Assembly (NCBI GenBank): GCA_019426215.1
Contig: CM033393.1
Coordinates: 9,706,046-9,770,045 of the forward strand
Origin: Buddleja alternifolia
Lineage: Eukaryota; Streptophyta; Magnoliopsida; Lamiales; Scrophulariaceae
Length of the DNA: 64,000 bases
Direction: 5' to 3'
Under the pieces are notes generated by a model. That model was given only the letters and a program-made list of their open reading frames with translations. It was not told the DNA's origin and ran no database searches. This document shows positions 58,301-64,000 of the stretch, in pieces (within the stretch, counting starts at the first letter, position 1; each line of letters opens with the position of its first letter). A program made the translations under genes and the position numbers.

Positions 58301-59830
58301 TGTTGGTCCAAAGTAGCATACAAAAGGGTTTAGAAAGGGGGGTTGAATAGACCCTGATGTCTTTTTCGACTTCAGAAATTTCGTATTCAAAATGTTGCGA
58401 ACGCTTGAAAATGTAGGTGCTTGGCTAAGCTTCTACTTGAAGACTGTTTTGATAAAATTAACTTAGACGTAAGATTTGAATACTATAACCGAATAGGTTA
58501 ACGGTTCAATTCTTTAATCAGGGTTAGCACAGCAGAATGATTTAAAGTCTTCTTTTTGAAAGGTTTTAGCGTCACAAAGCTTTTTCTTAGTTGCTTTTAG
58601 TTTTGAATGATTTTGTCAATGTGTTTACTTAACCGGTTATGCAATGATATGATAATAATGAAATCGACGGTAAAGTAAAGAACACAATATTTGTAAGGTT
58701 CGTTGGGTGGTGTGATCTCAACTATGTCCTTCTTCTCCTTTACCACTTAGAGGCAATCCACTAAAATGATTCTCGAAGAATCGCACAGAAACTTCTACAA
58801 AATATGGGAGAGATGGATTTGAATGGATTGAGCTCCTTGGTTACATAGATTTCTGCTCCAAGACACTTTGATTCTCTTGCTTCTTTTACCCAAAAATAAT
58901 GCAAGTATCCAACTTTGGCTTCACTTAGATCGCGAGGCTGGACAAGGGTTTTGCTTAACGGTTTGTTTGATTTTTGGAAGTTCAAACAACTTGAAATATC
59001 TCAAAACTAGTGAAGGGTTCTTCTGAAAAAGATGTGAGATATTGGTTAACTGTCTCAAGGATTGGAGAAAAGCAAAGAGAATGTTTTATTTGAATATTCG
59101 AGCTTTTTTTTAATTTTAAGGATTGAGACTTCAATGCAACATAGTTTTGGCTTGTAAGCATGTTCTTGTATATTTTAGCTTGTTGTTGAAGTCCTATCTA
59201 TAGACTGTATCAGGTAAAGTGTCTGTTGGACACATGGTCAAGCGCGTGAACAACTTTCGTCCTTTTTCCCTGAAATTCGGATGCAAAAAGTTGGTGCCGC
59301 AGACTTTTAAAGTTGACAATCCAATGGGAAGGTTTCTTCATACTTCTTGAAGTGCTTATCACATTTGATGCTCTTATCAGTATTTAATGCATTTGAAATT
59401 AATGCCCGTTGGACATTGATGCTCCGAGAATATTTGCTTTAAACTCCTTCTGGACTTCGGAATAAATTTAGGTGAAATCTTATCTTGGTAGACGCTCATT
59501 AAACACTGAATGATCCTTAGTTGAATCTTTACATCATTGCTTGAATTAGCTTGACACTTAGATGCTTGCTAGAAATCTTCATCTTCATTCAGACTTTAGA
59601 CGCTTGAATCTTCAGACCTAACTACTGATAAACTCACTCAGAATAATATCAGACGCTCAGTCTAAGACTACTTAGCCTAACAGTCCAGAATAAAAACAAA
59701 TAAAGCCTTATACAAATCTAACGCTCAAATCCTATACATGATTTCCAATAAAATCAAACTTACATATTATGGGGTTTAACATAAATCCTAATTGTCATCA
59801 TCAAAACATCTAACAAGAAATTTCCTAACA
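58301..59830 (-). repeat. 5' LTR of element B
   Basis: Minus-strand start TGTTAGGAAATTTC at 59830 and end CCAACA at 58301; 1,530 bp. The TATA region reads TATAGATA on the minus strand (about 59,197) instead of TATAAATA, so the promoter is probably weakened. F pol coding sequence starts on its other side. Confidence 0.92.
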
Positions 59831-59831
59831 A

Positions 59832-60513
59832 GATCCATCAGACACTGACAGTGAGATGCCTATTGCTCTTCACAAAGGTCAACGACAATGCACCTACCCC
59901 ATTTCCTCTTTTCTTTCATATGATCATTTATCATCTTCTTCGTGTTCTTTTATTGCTTCTCTTGATTCGGTATCTCTTCCTAAAACTGTCCATGAAGCCG
60001 TGTCCCACCCTGACAGGCATATGGCCATGATAGATGAAATGAATGCCTTAGATGTTAATGGTACTTGGAATCTAGTGAGTTTACCTGCTGGTAAAAAGGT
60101 TATCAGTTGTAAGTGGGTGTTTGCGGTTAAAGTTAATCCTGGTTCTGTGGCTCGCCTTAAAGTCCGCCTTATTGCTAAAGGCTATGCTTAGATTTACGAT
60201 GTGGATTACGCTGACACCTTTTCTCTTGTGGCTAAATTGACATTTGTTCATTTGTTCATGTCTATGGCTGCTACTCATGACTGGCCATTGAACTAGTTAG
60301 ATATTAAAAATGCTTTTTTGCATTGCAATTTATTGGAGGAAGTCTATATGGAGCAACCAACTTGGTTTGTCGCTCAAGGGGAGTATAGGAAAGTCTGTCA
60401 TCTTCGCAAATCTTCGTTTGGGTTGAAACAAAGCCCTCGTGCTTGGTTTAGCAAATTTAGCCAGGAAATTGAAACATTTGGCATGAACAAAAGTAAGTCT
60501 GATCATTCAGTGT
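59832..60513 (+). pseudogene. Copia pol of host element F, RT N-terminal half
   Basis: The plus strand reads DPSDTDSEMPIALHKGQRQ from the element B boundary, then the copia RT start (MIDEMNALDVNGTWNLVSLP, ISCKWVFAVKVNPG, RLIAKGYA, stop, DVDYADTFS). After a second stop it reads LDIKNAFLHCNLLEEVYMEQ and GLKQSPRAWFSKFSQEIETF. Both stops stand where the family has glutamine (CAG to TAG). This lineage differs from A/B. Integrase and gag would lie left of element B, outside the window. The gene is interrupted at SDHSV by element G and resumes at 63273. Confidence 0.92.
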
Positions 60514-61016
60514 TGTTAGGAATTTCATGTTAGATGTTTTGATGATGACAAGATAGGATTTCATGTTAGACCCCAAAAGAATGTAAGTTTACGCTTTCAT
60601 AGAATATATGTATAAGCGTTAGAAAGTTTGTTAGTTTGTTTTGCTTGTAATTTTTATCTTTGTAGATTTTAGACTAAGTGATAGATATTGTGTCGCTAAT
60701 AGAATTCTAGGTGAGTCTATTAGAGATGAAGTTGAAGATCAGCGTCTGAAGTCAGAAGAAGATGAAGAGTTGTCTTAAGCGTTCGTCAAGCGGTTAAGAG
60801 TCTATTTCAGGAGTTATGAATCAAGCGTTCAAGAGAATGTTCTTAGCACCCAGCTAACGCTAAAGGACTATCCAAGGAGTGTTGACTCAAGCGCTTAGCT
60901 ACTCAAGCGCTCAGCAACTCAAGCACTCAGCGACTCAAGCCAGCAACTCAAGCGTCTAGCTTTTAGATTCACCTGAAATATATCCTCAAGTTGTCAACGG
61001 TCATTTATTTCCAACG

Positions 61017-61164
61017 GAAATAAATTTAAAATGCATTAAATGCAAACAAGACAGTATGACTTGTGGACAAGCCACCTTTGTTGACTAGACTGTCAGTCAA
61101 CAAAGGTGGCTTGTCCACAAGGCATACTGTCTTGTTTGCATTTAATGCATTTTGAATTTATTTC
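61017..61164. repeat. 148-bp near-perfect palindrome (70-bp arms, 8-nt loop)
   Basis: Arms 61017-61086 and 61095-61164 are reverse complements with two mismatches; the loop is AGACTGTC. The left arm is ordinary LTR sequence also found at about 61,880-61,950; the right arm has no counterpart in the 3' LTR and is its inverted copy. Confidence 0.93.
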
Positions 61165-61395
61165 AAGGAAACAAGACAGTAAAGGAAGGAAACAAGGTTT
61201 GAATTTTCAGTATAAATCATTACGCTTTCAATTCCATATATATATGAATGATTTATCGCCGAAACACCTTGTTGAAGCTAATCTAATATTAGCTAACTAA
61301 TCTAACTTTCTAAATGTTAACTTATTTTATTTTGGGCTTTTCTTTGAACTCTTAAACTATAAAAGAGTTATAAGAGTTAAGGTCTTGACATCATC

Positions 61396-61409
61396 AAAAA
61401 GGGGGAAAT
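61396..61409 (+). other. Polypurine tract of element G
   Basis: AAAAAGGGGGAAAT immediately precedes the 3' LTR start TGTTAGG at 61410. Confidence 0.92.
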
Positions 61410-63272
61410 TGTTAGGAATTTCATGTTAGATGTTTTGATGATAACAAGATAGGATTTCATGTTAGACCCCAAAAGAATGTAAGTTTACACTTTCATAGAA
61501 TATATGTATAAGCGTTTGAAAGTTTTGTTAGTTTGTTTGGCTTGTAATTTTTATCTTTGTAGATTTTAGACTAAGTGATAGATACTGTGTCGCTAATAGA
61601 ATTCTAGGTGAGTCTATTAGAGATGAAGTTGAAGATCAGCATCTGAAGTCAGAAGAAGATGAAGAGTTGTCTTAAGCGTTCGTCAAGCGCTTAAGAGTCT
61701 ATTTCAGGAGTTATGAATCAAGCGTTCAAGAGAATGTTCTTAGCACCCAGCTAACGCTAAAGGACTATCCAAGGAGTGTTGACTCAAGCGCTCAGCGACT
61801 CAAGTCAGCGACTCAAGCGTCCAGCTTTCAGATTCACCTGAAATATATCCTCAAGTTGTCAACGGTCATTTATTTCCAACGGAAATAAATTCAAAATGCA
61901 AAGAAGACAGTATGACTTGTGGACAAGCCACCTTTGTTGACTAGACTGTCAGCTTTTCAGAATTTAAACCTGCTCCTGTCCAATAGGAATCAGCAGAAAT
62001 TAAGGAATGTCAGGAAAGGGACTATTCGAAACTCTGCGTGAGGTACACGCACCTGAATTGTGTCCAACGGACAATTTCCAAGAAACCCTATAAATAGTTC
62101 CCCTCAGCAAATTCAAAGACAGAGAGAGAAGGTGCGAAGAGCCAAAACTTTGCTGAAACAATTTGAGAGAAAAAGCTTCCAAACTCCATAGCCAATTGAA
62201 ATTCAAGAAAGTTAATTCTTTCAACAAGCAGTATTTTTGTGTAAGAGAAGCTTGTTGAAGAAGATCTTTCTTGAAGCTCCAATATCCTTTAAAGCTTCTC
62301 AAATACATTCCAGACAGTCACCCGATATCTCAAACATCTTCCAAGAAGAACCCTAAACTATTATTGAGGTATCCCAAGTTGTTTGAACTTCCCAACATCA
62401 GACAAACTTGTTACAATAAACCCTCAATACCTTTCATCTGAGTGAGAAAGATTGTTGACTTTCACAAGCAGTATTTTTGAGTAAGAGAAGCTTGTTGAAG
62501 AAGGTCTTTATTGGAGCTGAAGTCTGTGTGATCAAGGAGCTCGAGATCTTCTTTCCAGAAGTAGAGGATTGAAGTGGCTTGTAGCAGAAATCTGTGTGAC
62601 CAAGGAGCTCAAGTCATCCACATTCATCTCTTCCTGTTTCCCTATTTTGTAGAAGTCTCTGTGTGACTCTTCGAGAATCAATTTAGTGGGTTGCCTCCGA
62701 GTGCAAAGGAGAAGAAGGACGTAGCTGGGATTACACCACCCAGTGAACCTTACAAATATCTTGTGTCACTTTATTATTTTAATACTTTGCTCTACATTTG
62801 CATATTATCTTGAAAAAGGCTTTAAAACAGTTAAGCGACTATCTTGGTGAAAAAAAGAACGCTAAGTTTTTAAAATAAGCTTCAGCGTTTGACAAAGCGC
62901 TGAGCACTTCTAAGCGTTCAAAACAATTTAAAAGGAAAGCAGCTAAAGAAAAAATTTTGTAACGCTAAAACATTTTCAAGAGAAGACTTTAAAATACTTC
63001 CGCTGTGCTAACCCTGATTAAGCGACTGAGACATTACCCTACTTTGGTAATAGTTGAAATCACTAAGTCTAAGTTAACTTTATCAAACCAGTCTTCAAGT
63101 AAGTGACTAGTCAAGCGCTTACACTTGTAAGCGACTAGTCAAGCGATTACTATCCTTAAGCGTTCAAAAGAGATTTTAATACGAAACTTTTTGAAGTCGA
63201 AAAAGACTTCAGGGTCTATTCAACCCCCCCCCTCCTTCTAGACCCTTTTCTTATGCCATTGTGGGACCAACA
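61410..63272 (+). repeat. 3' LTR of element G
   Basis: 1,863 bp, TGTTAGG to CCAACA. TATAAATA lies at 62089-62096. Upstream it carries an array of AAGCG(T/C)T motifs (61,670-61,820) and more near its 3' end (62,880-63,160). Confidence 0.93.
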
Positions 63273-64000
63273 AGTGTTTTATAAACACTCTTCTTCTAGC
63301 ATTATTCTTCCAGTTATGTACGTAGATGACATTATTATTACTGGAAGTGATGCTACGGGAATATTGTCTTTGAAGTCTTTTCTTCACAGCCAATTTCAGA
63401 CGAAGTACTTAGGATCATTGAAGTACTTGTTGGAAGTTTAGATGACAAGAAGCAAGAAAGGCATCTCCTTATCTCAAAGGAAATACGTTCTTGATTTGTT
63501 AACAGTGATAGGAAACTTGGGGACAAAACCATTCAGTACTTTGATGTCACCTAATCTACAACTCACAAAGGAAGGAGATTTTTTTGAAGATCGTGAGAAG
63601 TATTGGAGATTGGTTGGGAAACTGAACTATCTTATAGTTACTCGACCTGATATTGCATATTCAGTTAGTGTTGTAAGTCAATTTATGTCTGATCCAATTG
63701 TTCACCATTGGGCTGCTTTAGAACAGATCTTGTGTTACTTGAAGGGAGTGCCTGGACGGGGTATATTTTACAAGAATCATAGTCACACCCATATAGATTG
63801 TTTTTCTGATGCAGATTGGGCAGGATCTAAAAGTGACTGAAAATCCACTACCGGCTACTGTGTTTTCTTTGCAGGGAATTTGGTTTCATGGAAAAGTAAG
63901 AAACAAAATGTCGTATCTCGCTCTAGTGCAGAATCAGAGTATCAAGTTATAGCTCAGTCTACTTGTGAAATAATGTGGATCTATCAGTTATTATCTGAAA
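63273..64000 (+). pseudogene. Copia pol of host element F, RT C-terminus and RNase H
   Basis: Continues the F RT with FYKHSSSSIILPVMYVDDII (active-site YVDD intact at 63319-63330), GLFLHSQFQTKYLG-type blocks, a stop after LLEV at 63,439, then KGISLSQRKYVLDLL and GKLNYLIVTRPDIAYSVSVV. RNase H begins DCFSDADWAGSKSD followed by TGA where the family has CGA (Arg), then KSTTGYCVFFAGNLVSWKSK and SRSSAESEYQVIAQSTCEIM. The last catalytic Asp of RNase H would lie beyond the window. F is the oldest layer seen here. Confidence 0.92.

Larger units (their letters stand above)
751..59830 (-). mobile_element. Copia element B (Sirevirus-like), split by three nested insertions
   Basis: The element reads on the minus strand from its 5' LTR (58301-59830) and PBS (58287-58298) through gag (58204-58033 and 43114-41157), protease/integrase/RT start (24522-22701), RT/RNase H (6575-5331) and the extra ORF (4524-790). 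Each gap is filled by an insertion whose ends can be placed by TSDs or by comparison with sister copy A. The 3' LTR is missing from the window; homology stops near 775 and another LTR begins at 750. Gene order, methionine-tRNA PBS, long LTR and a long ORF after RNase H fit Sirevirus-type copia. All genes carry stops or frameshifts, so the copy is dead. Its right end abuts the F pol gene at 59831. Confidence 0.85.
60514..63272 (+). mobile_element. Copia-type element G, internally deleted, in F pol
   Basis: The ends are TGTTAGGAATTTC at 60514 and GGGACCAACA at 63272, with TSD AGTGT at 60509-60513 and 63273-63277. It comprises the first ~580 bp of a 5' LTR, a palindrome, a short internal 3' remnant (61,165-61,395), a PPT and a full 3' LTR. 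PBS, gag, pol and the rest of the 5' LTR are gone. It is related to the A/B family and is the same subfamily as the solo LTR at 7754-9224. Confidence 0.93.

Noticed and set aside
1..64000. A host protein-coding gene, rRNA, or bacterial-type defence system
   Set aside because: No intron-exon gene, rRNA or prokaryotic operon signal was seen; all recognisable coding sequence belongs to transposable elements.

Overview
This is a plant nuclear window, most likely dicot heterochromatin. It contains no host gene that I can support. Essentially all 64 kb is transposable-element DNA in layers of insertion. Plant origin is shown by a Ty1/copia element with an extra ORF after pol (Sirevirus-like), Athila-type Ty3/gypsy DNA with an Asp-tRNA primer site, a Del/Tekay-like gypsy element, a plant L1 with a terminal RNase H, a TRIM and a Mutator-type MITE. 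Most boundaries below rest on TG...CA ends plus matching target-site duplications (TSDs) that I read directly.

Hierarchy. The outermost host is an old copia pol (element F, + strand, 59832-64000). Copia element B (- strand, 751-59830) lies in F; its 3' end is cut by an LTR fragment at 1-750. Four insertions split or sit in B: sister copy A (6576-22700), a solo LTR of family H (24523-41151, TSD AGTTC), and an Athila-like array C (43115-58032, TSD GGTCT/TGTCT). A carries two solo LTRs (7754-9224, TSD CTTGT; 19229-20536, TSD CTCTA). The first H LTR contains Del/Tekay-like gypsy DNA (25337-40326, TSD TGTAC), whose first LTR holds a full-length L1 (28105-34290, 12-bp TSD). Array C contains a second H solo LTR (45735-51717, TSD GGATA), which contains a coding-less LTR element D (46716-51098, TSD TAAGA), and also a TRIM (53762-54327) and a MITE (54508-54875). 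F itself is split by a truncated copia-type element G (60514-63272, TSD AGTGT).

Coding content is entirely broken retroelement genes: gag, protease, integrase, RT and RNase H of A/B; a ~1,280-codon extra ORF after pol in A and B; Athila gag-linker/protease and env-like ORF; gypsy integrase; L1 ORF1/ORF2; and F pol. Nothing looks able to move on its own.

The observation I rate highest is in element D. Downstream of its 5' LTR, the primer-binding site continues, without a break, into the complement of an entire Asp tRNA (75 nt including the CCA). It looks like a fossil of reverse transcription through a whole primer tRNA. Next in interest are the large extra ORF of A/B with a gene-like leader, a 148-bp snap-back palindrome in G, a gypsy LTR/host/internal chimera that needs two alleles to explain, and CpG-rich palindrome clusters just upstream of the TATA box in three unrelated LTR families.
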